A DNA stretch of 64,000 nt from Foliimonas ilicis (GTDB taxonomy: Bacteria; Pseudomonadota; Alphaproteobacteria; Rhizobiales; Rhizobiaceae): contig NZ_JBDUUH010000007.1 of assembly GCF_039939195.1 (NCBI RefSeq), positions 221,479-285,478 of the forward strand. The letters are read 5' to 3'. The notes beneath the pieces are model-generated. The model was not told where the DNA came from. It worked only from the letters and a program-made list of their open reading frames with translations, and ran no database searches. Of this stretch, positions 52,621 to 61,924 are shown piece by piece. The position numbers were made by a program, and so were the translations under genes. Position 1 is the first letter of the stretch. Each line of letters starts with the position of its first letter.

Positions 52621-53124
52621 TTGAGCAGGCTTTTACTCCTGAGACACGCCAAAGCCGGCTGGGCAAAGCCCGGCATGCGAGATTTCGACAGACCGCTGGA
52701 AAAATCAGGCATCGAAGATGCGAAAGCCACCGGCGAGACCATGACTGCCATGGGATACATCCCGGACCTGACATTGTGTTCCACTGCAACGCGCGCCCGC
52801 GAAACCCTGCAGGCGGTCGCCGAACACGCCGATACCGGCCGCGTGACATATATGGAAGAACTCTACAGGGCGGATGCCGCGGGTTATCTGGAAATCATTC
52901 GAGAACATGGCGCCAGCGGCTCAATCCTCGTGGTCGGGCACAATCCTGTGTTGGAGGACCTCGCGACCGCGCTTTCCGCATCAGACGATCAGGCCGCGAC
53001 CGCCTCATTGCGCAAGGGTTTCGCAACGTCCGGTCTTGCCGTTCTACGATTTGATGGTGCGCTCTCCGAGGCCGAGCGAGGCCGCTTTCGTCTGGAAGCC
53101 TTCCTGACGCCGGCAAGAAGCTAG
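52621..53124 (+). CDS. SixA-like histidine phosphatase
   Basis: 167 residues, TTG start with GGGAG 11 bases upstream. Phosphohistidine phosphatase branch of the histidine phosphatase superfamily: LLLLRHAKAGWAK (RHA instead of RHG, as in SixA), DFDRPLEKSG, LCSTATRARETLQ, and VVGHNPVLEDLA with the second catalytic His. May dephosphorylate phosphohistidine proteins (PtsP/Hpr-type or Hpt domains). Followed 83 bases later by ycjX. Confidence 0.9.
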   Translation: MSRLLLLRHAKAGWAKPGMRDFDRPLEKSGIEDAKATGETMTAMGYIPDLTLCSTATRARETLQAVAEHADTGRVTYMEELYRADAAGYLEIIREHGASGSILVVGHNPVLEDLATALSASDDQAATASLRKGFATSGLAVLRFDGALSEAERGRFRLEAFLTPARS

Positions 53125-53207
53125 AACCGGGGAAAACGCGTCCGGCATTTCAAAACCATACCGAACGGCCTATATCCTGTTGAAATTCATCAGGCAGGGT
53201 TCAACAT

Positions 53208-54665
53208 TTGGCGTCTCTGACAAGTTTCACCGATGAGGCGCGCATTGCGCTCGATACGATTTCCGGCCGCACTGCCGGTCTGTTTTCTCCATCCGTCAGG
53301 ATAGGCGTCACCGGACTTTCTCGTGCCGGAAAGACGGTCTTCATCTCGGCCTTTGTCCATAATCTGATCCATGGCGGTCGCCTTCCGCTTTTCGAGGCGC
53401 AAAAATCCGGTCGCATCGCGCGCGCTTTTCTCGAAGAGCAACCCGACGATGCGGTCCCGCGCTTTCAGTATGAAGATCATATCGACGCGCTGCTGAATTC
53501 GCGCATCTGGCCGGATTCCACGCGCGCGATTTCGGAACTCAGGCTGACCATTCAGTATGAGTCCGCCTCCGGCTGGAACCGCATGTTCTCAAGCGGCAGA
53601 CTTTCGGTCGATATTGTCGATTATCCCGGAGAATGGCTGCTTGATCTTCCGCTTTTGGCGAAAAATTATGCGGAATTCTCAAAAGAAGCGGTCGAAATGG
53701 CCGATTTTCCGGTGCGCCACGACCTTTCGACGGCATGGCGCGCGCTGGTCGAAAACATCGATCCATCCGCAGACGCCGATGAAATGCTTGCCCGCAGTCT
53801 GGCCGAAAGCTTCGCGGCATATCTGAAAGCCTGCAAGCTGGACGAACGCGCACTTTCCACGCTGCCGCCGGGCCGATTTCTCATGCCCGGCGATATGGAG
53901 GGTTCGCCCGCACTCACCTTTGCCCCGCTTCCCCGCCTGACTGAAAAGGCCCGGCCCGGTTCGCTCCACGCGATGATGGAGCGCCGGTACGAGGCCTACA
54001 AAACGCATGTCGTGAAACCCTTCTTCCGCGAGCACATTGCCCGCCTCGACCGGCAGATCGTGCTGATCGACGCCATGCAGGCGCTGAATGCCGGGCCTGC
54101 CGCAGTGGCGGATCTCGAGCGTGCCGTGACCGAAATTCTCGCCTGCTTCCGCCAAGGGCGTGGCAATCTGCTGACCGATTTCTTCACCCGCCGCATCGAC
54201 CGCATCCTGATTGCGGCGACCAAGGCGGACCATCTGCATCATGAAAGCCACGACCGGCTGCAGGCAATTGTCCGGCGTATCGCCAAACGTGCTGTTGCGC
54301 GGGCAGATTTTACCGGCGCGGAAGTCGATGTGCTGGCAATGGCCGCAATCCGCGCAACGCGCGAAGGCACTGTGAAGCAGGGTCGCGATACGCTTCCTGT
54401 CATCATTGGAACGCCGCTGAAGGGCGAAACCATCGGCGACGAGACCTTCGATGGAAACACCGAAACAGCCATATTTCCCGGTGATTTACCGGCGAGAGCG
54501 GATTCAGTTTTTGAAGAAACAACGGACGATCAGAACACAGCCATCCGCTTCGTGCGCTTTCGTCCGCCCAAGCTCGAAAAGACCGCCGAAGGTATCACGC
54601 TGTCCCTGCCCCATATCCGGCTGGACCGCGCGATTCAGTTCCTTATCGGAGATCACCTCGCATGA
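53208..54665 (+). CDS. ycjX: YcjX family GTPase-like protein (DUF463)
   Basis: 485 residues, TTG start at 53208. P-loop-type motif GVTGLSRAGKTVFISAFVHNL near residue 35; the family has VTGLSRAGKT where GTPases have GxxxxGKS/T. Further signs: VDIVDYPGEWLLDLPLL, LLPPGRFLMPGD-like LPPGRFLMPGDMEG, IDAMQALNAG and AAIRATREGTVKQG. Translationally coupled to ycjF (4-base ATGA overlap). The pair is conserved in proteobacteria, stress-regulated in some, function unknown. Confidence 0.93.
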   Translation: MASLTSFTDEARIALDTISGRTAGLFSPSVRIGVTGLSRAGKTVFISAFVHNLIHGGRLPLFEAQKSGRIARAFLEEQPDDAVPRFQYEDHIDALLNSRIWPDSTRAISELRLTIQYESASGWNRMFSSGRLSVDIVDYPGEWLLDLPLLAKNYAEFSKEAVEMADFPVRHDLSTAWRALVENIDPSADADEMLARSLAESFAAYLKACKLDERALSTLPPGRFLMPGDMEGSPALTFAPLPRLTEKARPGSLHAMMERRYEAYKTHVVKPFFREHIARLDRQIVLIDAMQALNAGPAAVADLERAVTEILACFRQGRGNLLTDFFTRRIDRILIAATKADHLHHESHDRLQAIVRRIAKRAVARADFTGAEVDVLAMAAIRATREGTVKQGRDTLPVIIGTPLKGETIGDETFDGNTETAIFPGDLPARADSVFEETTDDQNTAIRFVRFRPPKLEKTAEGITLSLPHIRLDRAIQFLIGDHLA

Positions 54666-55753
54666 GCGCTCCGCGTAAACCTGCCTCCTTTCGGCTGGAG
54701 CCGGAGGAGAAGCCGACCCCCGCACCAAAGGCCGAAACAGTCCGGCGTCCGCGCTCGTTAAAAGCGGAAATGGCGATAGTTACACCTGCAACTATCGATG
54801 TTTTCGACGAGCCGGACATTGCGACAGCCGAGCCGCCGCCTGCAACTGCGCCCAAAAAGCGCTCTGGTCTCGGTACGATCTTCATCGGCGCGTTCGGAAT
54901 CCTGCTCTCGCTGGCCTTTGGCTTGTGGGCCGACAAGCTCATTCGGGATCTGTTCGCCCGCTTCGAATGGCTGGGTTGGTTTGCTGTCATTGCCGCAATA
55001 GTCGCGGCCTTGACGCTGATCGTAATTCTCGCACGCGAATTGCTCGCCCTTTCGCGCCTCGCATCGGTCGAAAAAATGCGGTCGCAGGCGCTGGAAGCGA
55101 TTTCCCATGACGATCCGAAACGCGCCAAGAAAGTCGTCGATGAATTATCGGCCTTCGTTGCCTCGAAACCTGAAACGGCAGTCGGGCGGCGTGCACTGTC
55201 AGAATTGCGCGATGACATCATAGATGGCGCAGACCTCGTGCGGCTTGCCGAAGCCGAGCTTATGGCGCCGCTCGATGCGCGCGCGAAAATCCTGATTCTG
55301 GATGCCGCAAAACGCGTCTCGCTCGTAACTGCCGTCAGCCCGCGCGCGCTGGTCGATATTGCCTATGTGGTTTTCGAGGCAGGAAGGCTCATCCGCAGGC
55401 TCTCCGAGCTTTACGGCGGGCGTCCCGGTACACTGGGTTTCTTCCGGCTGGCGCGCAGCGTTCTGGCGCATCTGGCCGTCACCGGATCGATCGCGGCAGG
55501 CGACAGCATTGTCCAGCAGATAGTCGGCCATGGGCTTGCGGCACGGCTTTCGGCCAAGCTTGGCGAAGGTGTCGTCAACGGCATGATGACGGCGCGCATT
55601 GGCATCGCGGCCATGGAAACCGCACGTCCTCTGTCCTTTACCGCGTTGAAACGCCCCGGAATGGGCGACTTTCTGTCCGCACTCACCTCTTTCGCAACCA
55701 AAGACAGCAGTGGAAAGACACCCCGCAACGACGAACAAAACCAGACAAGGTGA
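54662..55753 (+). CDS. ycjF: YcjF family membrane protein (TIGR01620/DUF697)
   Basis: 363 residues. Basic, Pro-rich N-terminal 65 residues (KPASFRLEPEEKPTPAPKAE), two transmembrane helices (about 70-90 and 100-125), then DUF697 domain with RAKKVVDELSAFVASKPE, the ISPRALVDI-like VSPRALVDIAYVVFEAGRLIRRLSELYGGRPG and C-terminal GEGVVNGMMTARIGIAAMETARPL. Inner-membrane partner of YcjX; start ATG overlaps the ycjX stop. Confidence 0.93.
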   Translation: MSAPRKPASFRLEPEEKPTPAPKAETVRRPRSLKAEMAIVTPATIDVFDEPDIATAEPPPATAPKKRSGLGTIFIGAFGILLSLAFGLWADKLIRDLFARFEWLGWFAVIAAIVAALTLIVILARELLALSRLASVEKMRSQALEAISHDDPKRAKKVVDELSAFVASKPETAVGRRALSELRDDIIDGADLVRLAEAELMAPLDARAKILILDAAKRVSLVTAVSPRALVDIAYVVFEAGRLIRRLSELYGGRPGTLGFFRLARSVLAHLAVTGSIAAGDSIVQQIVGHGLAARLSAKLGEGVVNGMMTARIGIAAMETARPLSFTALKRPGMGDFLSALTSFATKDSSGKTPRNDEQNQTR

Positions 55754-55825
55754 CGAACCGTTAACCATTCTTGTCCAAGGTCGGCTTCTATCGTATTCCA
55801 GTTTTCCAGTCTGTCGGGTGCCTCG

Positions 55826-56380
55826 ATGAAACGCGCAACTCTGTCTGCAATCCTGCCGTTCGCCCTGGCTGCAACGGCGATGATCGGAACCACTGTCTCC
55901 GCGCAAAGCTCGGAACGTGACCGCAAATTCTTCAAATCCGTCGAGGGCCAATGGGTTGGTCCTGGCGAGATCGTCGCCGGAAAGTACAAGGGCACGAAGT
56001 TTACCTGCACCTTCACCGGCTCGACGCCGGACGGCAAACTCGGCATGACGCTGGACGGCGGCTGCCGCGTCGGCATGTTCACGCAGAAAATGAGCGCGAC
56101 CGTCGAACGCAAGGGACGCGCAGGCTATCAGGGCAAATTCATGGATGGCGCGGCCGGTAGCGGCCTGGACATCGTGTCGGGCAACGTCGTCGAAGGCCAG
56201 AAGGTCGTTTTCGGCATCAACCGCAATCAGCTCAAGGGCGTGATGCAGGCTCGCATCCCCGATGAAAACAGCATGACGGTGACGGTTTCCGTCAGCGTCG
56301 AGAAGCAGATGGTCCCGGTCATCGGCATGAACCTCAAGCGCGTCGATGGCGCAGCCGTTGGTTCCATCGCCAGCAAATAA
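55826..56380 (+). CDS. secreted hypothetical protein with DUF3617/lipocalin-like appearance
   Basis: 184 residues. Signal peptide (1-26, cut near TVSAQSS). The mature part is strand-rich with alternating Gly: EGQWVGPGEIVAGKYKGTKF, CTFTGSTPDGKLGMTLDGGC, GRAGYQGKFMDGAAGSGLDI, and EKQMVPVIGMNLKRVD, a layout resembling small periplasmic beta-barrels. Two Cys (about 67 and 84) could form a disulfide. No named family is certain. Followed by its own terminator. Confidence 0.75.
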   Translation: MKRATLSAILPFALAATAMIGTTVSAQSSERDRKFFKSVEGQWVGPGEIVAGKYKGTKFTCTFTGSTPDGKLGMTLDGGCRVGMFTQKMSATVERKGRAGYQGKFMDGAAGSGLDIVSGNVVEGQKVVFGINRNQLKGVMQARIPDENSMTVTVSVSVEKQMVPVIGMNLKRVDGAAVGSIASK

Positions 56381-56401
56381 GACCAAATACGCAAGTTCTT
56401 G

Positions 56402-56436
56402 AAGGCGCGCGCTGCAAAGCGGGCGCCTTTTTCTTT
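56402..56436 (+). terminator. terminator after the secreted hypothetical gene
   Basis: AAGGCGC, loop of about 13 bases (with an inner GC pair), GCGCCTTTTTCTTTT. 21 bases after the stop. Confidence 0.8.
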
Positions 56437-56586
56437 TGCGGCCCTTCCGCGTCATCCCGGAACTGCCGGAAACAAGCAAACCGGAACCTCCCCTAACGCA
56501 CTTTTCGTGCTGCCACTAAGCGCATATGCTGGGAACAGCCCGACCTTTCAGCACAGCCCCAGCGGCCGATCCCGGAAAACAAAATC

Positions 56587-58425
56587 ATGGCAGCCGAAGC
56601 CTCGAACAGCGAACTCATTCAGGTCGTAGCGCTTTTGGCTGCCGGTGTCGTGGCGGTGCCGATCTTCAAGCGGATCGGGCTGGGTTCCATACTGGGCTAC
56701 CTCGCCGCCGGTCTCGCAATCGGTCCGTTCGGCCTTGGCATTTTTAACGATTCCGGCGCGATCCTTCATGTCGCAGAACTCGGCGTGGTGATGTTCCTTT
56801 TCATCATCGGGCTCGAAATGCGGCCATCCCGCCTATGGAGCCTGAGACGTGAAATCTTCGGTCTGGGCGTGCTTCAGGTCGGGTTTTGCGCGGTTTTGCT
56901 GACGGGCGTCGGTTATTTCACCGGTTTTCCGCTCGCTCAATCCTTTGTAGCGGGTGCGGGCTTCGTCCTGACCTCGACGGCAATCGTCATGCAGCTTTTG
57001 GAAGAACGTGGCGAGATGTCGTCTCCGGGCGGCCAGCGCATGATTTCGATCCTGTTGCTGGAAGACATCGCCATCGTGCCGCTGCTTGCGCTCGTTGCCT
57101 TCCTGGCGCCTGTCGCTGCCGGTCATCCCGAAACGACATGGATTACCGTGCTAACCAATATCGGAATAGGCATCGGGGCGATTGTCGGTCTCGTCGTTGC
57201 CGGACGCTATCTGCTTAATCCGCTTTTTCGCATTCTAGCGGATTCGAAAGCCCGCGAAGTTATGACTGCCGCTGCTCTCCTCGTGGTTCTCGGCTCAGCA
57301 TTGGCGCTCCAGATGGGCGGCCTCTCAATGGCCATGGGCGCGTTTCTGGCGGGCGTTCTGCTATCCGAGTCGACATTCCGCCATCAGCTTGAAGCCGACG
57401 TCGAGCCATTCCGTGGCATCCTGCTCGGCCTTTTCTTCCTTGCCGTCGGCATGTCCCTGAACCTCTCTGTCGTCGCAGCCAACTGGCAGATGGTCCTGTT
57501 CTACGTCCTCGCCTACATGATCGTGAAAGCGCTCGGCATTTATCTCATCGCACGTCTGCTGAAATCGGATCATGCGCAGGCTATCGAACGCGCGGTGGTG
57601 ATGGCGCAAGGCGGCGAGTTTGCCTTCGTGCTTTATTCCGCCGCCACCACCGCAGGCATCATCGACGGCGAAGCCAACTCGCTGCTGACGGCAATCGTCA
57701 TTATTTCCATGGTCCTGACACCGCTCGCCATCATCGGCCTGCGCTATTTGACGCCAAAGGAGGAGCAGTCGCTTGAAGATGTCGATGTCGTCGATGATCT
57801 GCATGGCAGCGTGCTCGTCATCGGCTTCGGACGCTTCGGCCAGATCGCAACGCAACCCCTGCTTCTGCGCGGGCTTGACGTGTCGATCATCGACAATGAC
57901 GTGGAGATGATACAGGCCGCAGCCACTTTCGGCTTCAAGGTCTATTATGGCGACGGGACGCGGTTGGACATTCTCCATGCCGCAGGTGCAGGACGCGCCC
58001 GCGCGGTCTTGATCTGCGTGGACAAAGGCGAAATCGCGGTGAAAATCGCCGAGCAGATGAAATCCGAATACCCGCTGGTGCCGGTCCTTGCGCGCGCCTT
58101 CGACCGCGGCATCGCGATGGATCTCATTCAGGCAGGCGTCGATTATCAGCTTCGCGAAACCTTCGAATCGGCACTCTCCTTCGGCGAGGCGACTTTGAGA
58201 AAGCTCGGTATCGACGAAGAAGAAGCGGCTGAAACCATTCGGGATGTTCGCGAGCGCGACGATGCGCGTCTCGATGCGCAGCTTGTCGGCGGCCTTGCGG
58301 CGGGCCGGGGCTTCTTCAAAGGCAACATGCCGATCCCTGCGCCATTGGCACCGCCCAAGCGCCCCGGTCGTGCGATGAGCGAAGAAACGGCGACGGTGCT
58401 GGTAAAGCCCGCCGCCGCCGATTAG
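56587..58425 (+). CDS. CPA2 monovalent cation:proton antiporter (KefB/KefC-like)
   Basis: 612 residues. Twelve to thirteen transmembrane helices with the antiporter motif FIIGLEMRPSRLW and LTSTAIVMQLLEE, SMAMGAFLAGVLLSE, then an RCK (TrkA-N) domain (residues 400-520): HGSVLVIGFGRFGQIATQPLL (NAD loop GFGRFG), DNDVEMIQAA, YYGDGTRLDILHAAGA. A short disordered tail follows. Probably K+ efflux or K+/H+ exchange gated by nucleotide or glutathione adducts. Convergent with lctP, 12 bases apart. Confidence 0.94.
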   Translation: MAAEASNSELIQVVALLAAGVVAVPIFKRIGLGSILGYLAAGLAIGPFGLGIFNDSGAILHVAELGVVMFLFIIGLEMRPSRLWSLRREIFGLGVLQVGFCAVLLTGVGYFTGFPLAQSFVAGAGFVLTSTAIVMQLLEERGEMSSPGGQRMISILLLEDIAIVPLLALVAFLAPVAAGHPETTWITVLTNIGIGIGAIVGLVVAGRYLLNPLFRILADSKAREVMTAAALLVVLGSALALQMGGLSMAMGAFLAGVLLSESTFRHQLEADVEPFRGILLGLFFLAVGMSLNLSVVAANWQMVLFYVLAYMIVKALGIYLIARLLKSDHAQAIERAVVMAQGGEFAFVLYSAATTAGIIDGEANSLLTAIVIISMVLTPLAIIGLRYLTPKEEQSLEDVDVVDDLHGSVLVIGFGRFGQIATQPLLLRGLDVSIIDNDVEMIQAAATFGFKVYYGDGTRLDILHAAGAGRARAVLICVDKGEIAVKIAEQMKSEYPLVPVLARAFDRGIAMDLIQAGVDYQLRETFESALSFGEATLRKLGIDEEEAAETIRDVRERDDARLDAQLVGGLAAGRGFFKGNMPIPAPLAPPKRPGRAMSEETATVLVKPAAAD

Positions 58426-58437
58426 ACCGCCCGCGAC

Positions 58438-60225
58438 TTATTCGGCTGCCACGGTCTGCGTCTTGGCCTGCGGCTCTCCACGATTGAAGTACATCGCCAC
58501 AAGCACAACGGCCAGCCAGACCACCGCGAAGGCCCACCAGACACCGCCATAGATCAGCGCCATACCGATCAAACCGGCCTGTAGGGTGTAATACGCCATC
58601 GGAATGAGCGTCATGCGGATGACGTCCCCTTCCCGGTCGGTCAGGCCGACGACTGCTGAGGCTGCCACCACGTTGTGAACGCAGATCATATTACCAGCAG
58701 CGCCGCCGACCGCTTGAAGCGCCACCACGCCGATGGTTGCCAAACCGGTCAAGCCGATCTGTTCTGCCGCAGAGAACTGGAACAGCGAGAACATCATGTT
58801 CGAGACGGTGTTCGAGCCCGCGATGAAGGCACCCAGCGCGCCGATCAGTGGTGAGAACAGCGGCCAGATGCTTCCCGTTGCACTGGCGACGGTTTCGGCA
58901 AGCACCAGCGGCATGGATTCCAGCCCGCCCTCACTCGTGTTGATGAAAACCTGCACCATCGGAACGGCGATGATGAGCGCGGGTGCTGCGGCCATCATGG
59001 TTTGCGCGGAATTCGACCATGCCCGCCCATACGCCTTGCCGCTCATCTTGAAGACGAAGAACGAAATCACGGATGCGAGAATGAGAATCGTTCCGGGCGA
59101 AAAGAGAAGCTGTGCACTGGCGCCGATGCCCGATCCGAAGAGATCAGAAACCGCCAATGTCGCCTCCGGCGAAGTCAGCGCTGCTTTGAGCGGCGCAATC
59201 GTGCGCGTTGCGATGAGAAGGCCTGCAACGATCACATAGGGAGACCAGGCGCGCAGCAGCGAGATGGAACGTCCATCCGTACCCGCCTCGGCAGCGGCTG
59301 CGGCATTCGAATCGAGCGCACCGAACCAGCTTTCGGTCGCCTTGGACCTCGGCGGAAAGTCGAAGCGATCCTTCGGCAGCAGGAAGCCTTTCTTAGCTGC
59401 CGGGACAACGATCATCAGGCCGATCAGACCACCAACAAGCGACGGAAACTCCGGTCCGAGCAGGAGTGCGACGAGATAATACGGAACCGTGAATGCAAAA
59501 CCGCAGAACAGCGCGAATTTCCAGACGGCAAAGCCATCCTTGAAAGAACGATTGGCGCCGAAGAAGCGGGTCAGCATACCGACCATGATCAACGGAATGA
59601 CGAAGCCGACAAGCGCGTGGATCATCGCCACATTGACGGCAAGCTGAACGACATATTCCGTCAAAGTCAGTGGTGCGATGCTCTGAACGACGCCTTCATT
59701 ATTAGAAAGCCCTGTGGTGACACCAACCAGCATGGGCGTGCCGACAGCGCCGAAGGAAACCGGCGTGGATTGGATGATCAGCGTCACCAGCACTGCTGCC
59801 ATGGCCGGAAAGCCGATTGCGACCAGAAGTGGTGCAGCCACCGCAGCGGGCGTGCCGAAACCGGAGGCCCCTTCGATCATCGAGCCAAACAGCCATGCGA
59901 TGATCAGCGCCTGTATTCGCCGGTCAGGCGACAAGTCCATGAAACCTTGGCGGATTGCGCGGATCGCGCCGCTTTCCTGAACGGTCTGCAGAAGCAGGAT
60001 CGCGCCGAAGATGATGAAAAGAAGGGTCAGTGCGGTGACAAAGCCGTTAATAGTCGCACCCGCAACGGTTCCGATCGACTGATTCCAGACAGTGAGAGCG
60101 AGAACGGCGGTCACGAGATAGGCCGTCAGCATGGAAAATTTAGCCGAACGCCGCATAATCACGAGCAAGACCAAAACTATTGCGATCGGCAATAGCGCTA
60201 GAATAAACAACATACCTTGCGGCAT
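58438..60225 (-). CDS. lctP: L-lactate permease (LctP family)
   Basis: 595 residues, about 14 transmembrane helices. LctP family (PF02652) signs: LLQTVQESGAIRAIRQGFMDLSPDRRIQALIIAWLFGSMIEGASGFGTPAAV, PVSFGAVGTPMLVG, IGALGAFIAGSNTVSNMMFSLFQ and AAGNMICVHNVVAASAVVGL near the C-terminus. Proton-coupled uptake of lactate or glycolate. No lactate dehydrogenase or regulator gene is next to it. GGGAGG (60231-60236 region) precedes the ATG. Confidence 0.94.
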   Translation of the reverse strand: MPQGMLFILALLPIAIVLVLLVIMRRSAKFSMLTAYLVTAVLALTVWNQSIGTVAGATINGFVTALTLLFIIFGAILLLQTVQESGAIRAIRQGFMDLSPDRRIQALIIAWLFGSMIEGASGFGTPAAVAAPLLVAIGFPAMAAVLVTLIIQSTPVSFGAVGTPMLVGVTTGLSNNEGVVQSIAPLTLTEYVVQLAVNVAMIHALVGFVIPLIMVGMLTRFFGANRSFKDGFAVWKFALFCGFAFTVPYYLVALLLGPEFPSLVGGLIGLMIVVPAAKKGFLLPKDRFDFPPRSKATESWFGALDSNAAAAAEAGTDGRSISLLRAWSPYVIVAGLLIATRTIAPLKAALTSPEATLAVSDLFGSGIGASAQLLFSPGTILILASVISFFVFKMSGKAYGRAWSNSAQTMMAAAPALIIAVPMVQVFINTSEGGLESMPLVLAETVASATGSIWPLFSPLIGALGAFIAGSNTVSNMMFSLFQFSAAEQIGLTGLATIGVVALQAVGGAAGNMICVHNVVAASAVVGLTDREGDVIRMTLIPMAYYTLQAGLIGMALIYGGVWWAFAVVWLAVVLVAMYFNRGEPQAKTQTVAAE

Positions 60226-60506
60226 AATTCCTCCCTTTCAAATTCTGTTTTCCGCAAGCCCCCCTCAACTATGCGAAACCGGAGATAAATGGCTAAAGGA
60301 TACAACCGCTGATCGCAATCGAAACGGGAGTATTTAACAGAATTGTGTCCGGTAAAATTTATGTCTTATACTTTAGACGGATATGCACTCCGGATTTGCG
60401 TAATTCTTGTCATGGATTTTCTATACTAGGACGCCCATATGACATTTTCGCCGGTGCCCGCTAAGGCTCCGCCTATGTTTTTTGATTCGTTTGAAAGGCA
60501 CATTTT
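60226..60506. promoter_or_regulatory. divergent lctP / DUF924 upstream region
   Basis: 281 AT-rich bases with no gene. Several -10-like words (TATACTTTA at 60365, TATACTA at 60422) are present on the plus strand; no recognisable regulator site fixed by eye. Confidence 0.4.
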
Positions 60507-61058
60507 ATGACGACAGCAGACCAGCTCGCAGTGGATGAGATCGTAAAGTTCTGGCGCGAGGCAGGGCCGGATAGCTGGTTCGAGAAAGACGAGATTTTCG
60601 ATAGCAAGCTCCGCGACCGCTTTCAGGGCAGGCATTTTTCAGCCGCGCGGCGCGAATTCGACCATTGGTCGGACTCTGCCGAAGGTTCGCTGGCGCTGAT
60701 GATCCTGCTGGATCAGTTTCCGCGCAATTGCTTTCGCGGTACCGGCCACATGTATGCGACCGACCCGCTGGCCCGCTATTATGCACGAAAAGCGATTGCC
60801 GCAGGCCAAGACAGCCAAGTCGAGCCGGAAATCCGCTCATTCTTCTACCTGCCCTTCTCGCACTCAGAATTGATCGCGGACCAATATGAAGCTGTTGATC
60901 TGGCAAACGCGCTTGGCGGCGATTTCGTCAAACACGCGGTCGGCCATCGCGACATCGTGCAGCGGTTTGGCCGTTTCCCGCATCGCAACCAGATCATGGG
61001 CCGCGAAACGACGGAAGAAGAACAAGCATTTCTGGAATCGGGCGGCTTCGCCGGATAG
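60507..61058 (+). CDS. DUF924 family protein
   Basis: 183 residues. PF06041 pattern clear: VDEIVKFWREAGPDSWFEKDEIFDSKLRDRF, GSLALMILLDQFPRNCFRGTGHMYATDPLAR, FFYLPFSHSELIADQ, and HRDIVQRFGRFPHRNQIMGRETTEEEQAFL. All-helical, TPR-like fold, cytoplasmic, function unknown. Convergent with the fol genes, one base apart. Confidence 0.95.
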   Translation: MTTADQLAVDEIVKFWREAGPDSWFEKDEIFDSKLRDRFQGRHFSAARREFDHWSDSAEGSLALMILLDQFPRNCFRGTGHMYATDPLARYYARKAIAAGQDSQVEPEIRSFFYLPFSHSELIADQYEAVDLANALGGDFVKHAVGHRDIVQRFGRFPHRNQIMGRETTEEEQAFLESGGFAG

Positions 61059-61059
61059 G

Positions 61060-61575
61060 CTAGTCTTTCCACCAATCGGCCTTGCCGGGCAGTTTTTGGA
61101 TGCCGGCGAGGTCGATTTTTGACAAGTGATCGCTCAGCGACACGCCTTGGACCGCGAAATCCGGCGCGATTTCAGACAATGGAACGAGCACGAAAGCACG
61201 TTCCAACATACGCGGATGCGGCACTTCCAGCCCGGTTTCCGCGATGATACGATCCCCGAAGGCCAGAATGTCGAGATCGATCAGGCGCGGACCCCACCGC
61301 TCTTCGCGAACTCGTTTCAAACGGCGCTCCGTTTCGAGACAGAATTCCAGAAAATCGCGGGGTTCAAGTGCAGTTTCGATGATTGCGGCGGCGTTCAGGA
61401 AATCCGGCTGATCGGTTTTTCCCCAGGGCGGCGTGCGATAAAGCGACGAAACCGCCAACACCTCCGATGATGCGTCCGCGTCAATCATCCGCAACGCCGA
61501 CGCCATCGAGGCCGCCGGATCGCCCAGATTTCCTCCGAGGCTGATATAGGCGCGTTCTTTATTCCGGCCAGACAA
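61060..61575 (-). CDS. folK: 6-hydroxymethyl-7,8-dihydropterin pyrophosphokinase
   Basis: 171 residues. Transfers pyrophosphate from ATP to hydroxymethyl-dihydropterin in folate synthesis. Seen: AYISLGGNLGDPAASMASAL, SSLYRTPPWGKTDQPDFLNAAAIIET, ERRLKRVREERWGPRLIDLDILAFGD (signature), and VPHPRMLERAFVLVPL. Start overlaps the end of folB by 17 bases, so translationally coupled; third gene of folP-folB-folK. Confidence 0.96.
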   Translation of the reverse strand: MSGRNKERAYISLGGNLGDPAASMASALRMIDADASSEVLAVSSLYRTPPWGKTDQPDFLNAAAIIETALEPRDFLEFCLETERRLKRVREERWGPRLIDLDILAFGDRIIAETGLEVPHPRMLERAFVLVPLSEIAPDFAVQGVSLSDHLSKIDLAGIQKLPGKADWWKD

Positions 61576-61918
61576 CCGTCACCTCGACGTAATCGAGAAC
61601 ACCCGGCACCGGCGCATTGGGTTTGCGCACCGTGATCTTGGCTTTTTTGATCTGCGGGAAATGCTCGGTCAGCGCCTTGCCGACCTTCAGCGCCAGCGCC
61701 TCGATCAAAAACTGGCGCTCACCTGTCACGATCTTTTCAATTACGGTGAAGGCAACGCCGTAATCCACTGTATCTTCTATCGAATCTTCGGTCAGCGCTC
61801 GACCGGCCTCGACCCATAGCTCCGCATCCACATAGAAGCGCTGGCCGATCCGCCCTTCTTCTTCCAGAACGCCGTGGCGCGCGAAGAAGGCGCAGTTTTT
61901 CATGCGTATAAGATACAT
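61559..61918 (-). CDS. folB: dihydroneopterin aldolase
   Basis: 119 residues. Cleaves dihydroneopterin to hydroxymethyl-dihydropterin and glycolaldehyde. Seen: MKNCAFFARHGVLEEEGRIGQRFYVDAEL, DSIEDTVDYGVAFTVIEKIVTGERQFLIEALA with catalytic Glu and Lys in KVGKAL, and KPNAPVPGVLDYVEV. Start at 61918 or, less likely, at the internal Met (61903). Six bases downstream of folP. Confidence 0.95.
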   Translation of the reverse strand: MYLIRMKNCAFFARHGVLEEEGRIGQRFYVDAELWVEAGRALTEDSIEDTVDYGVAFTVIEKIVTGERQFLIEALALKVGKALTEHFPQIKKAKITVRKPNAPVPGVLDYVEVTVVWPE

Positions 61919-61924
61919 CGGATG

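Noticed and set aside
56460..56545. EcfG promoter before the Kef-type antiporter
   Set aside because: GGAAC words occur but the spacing to CGTG is 18 and the -10 does not match.
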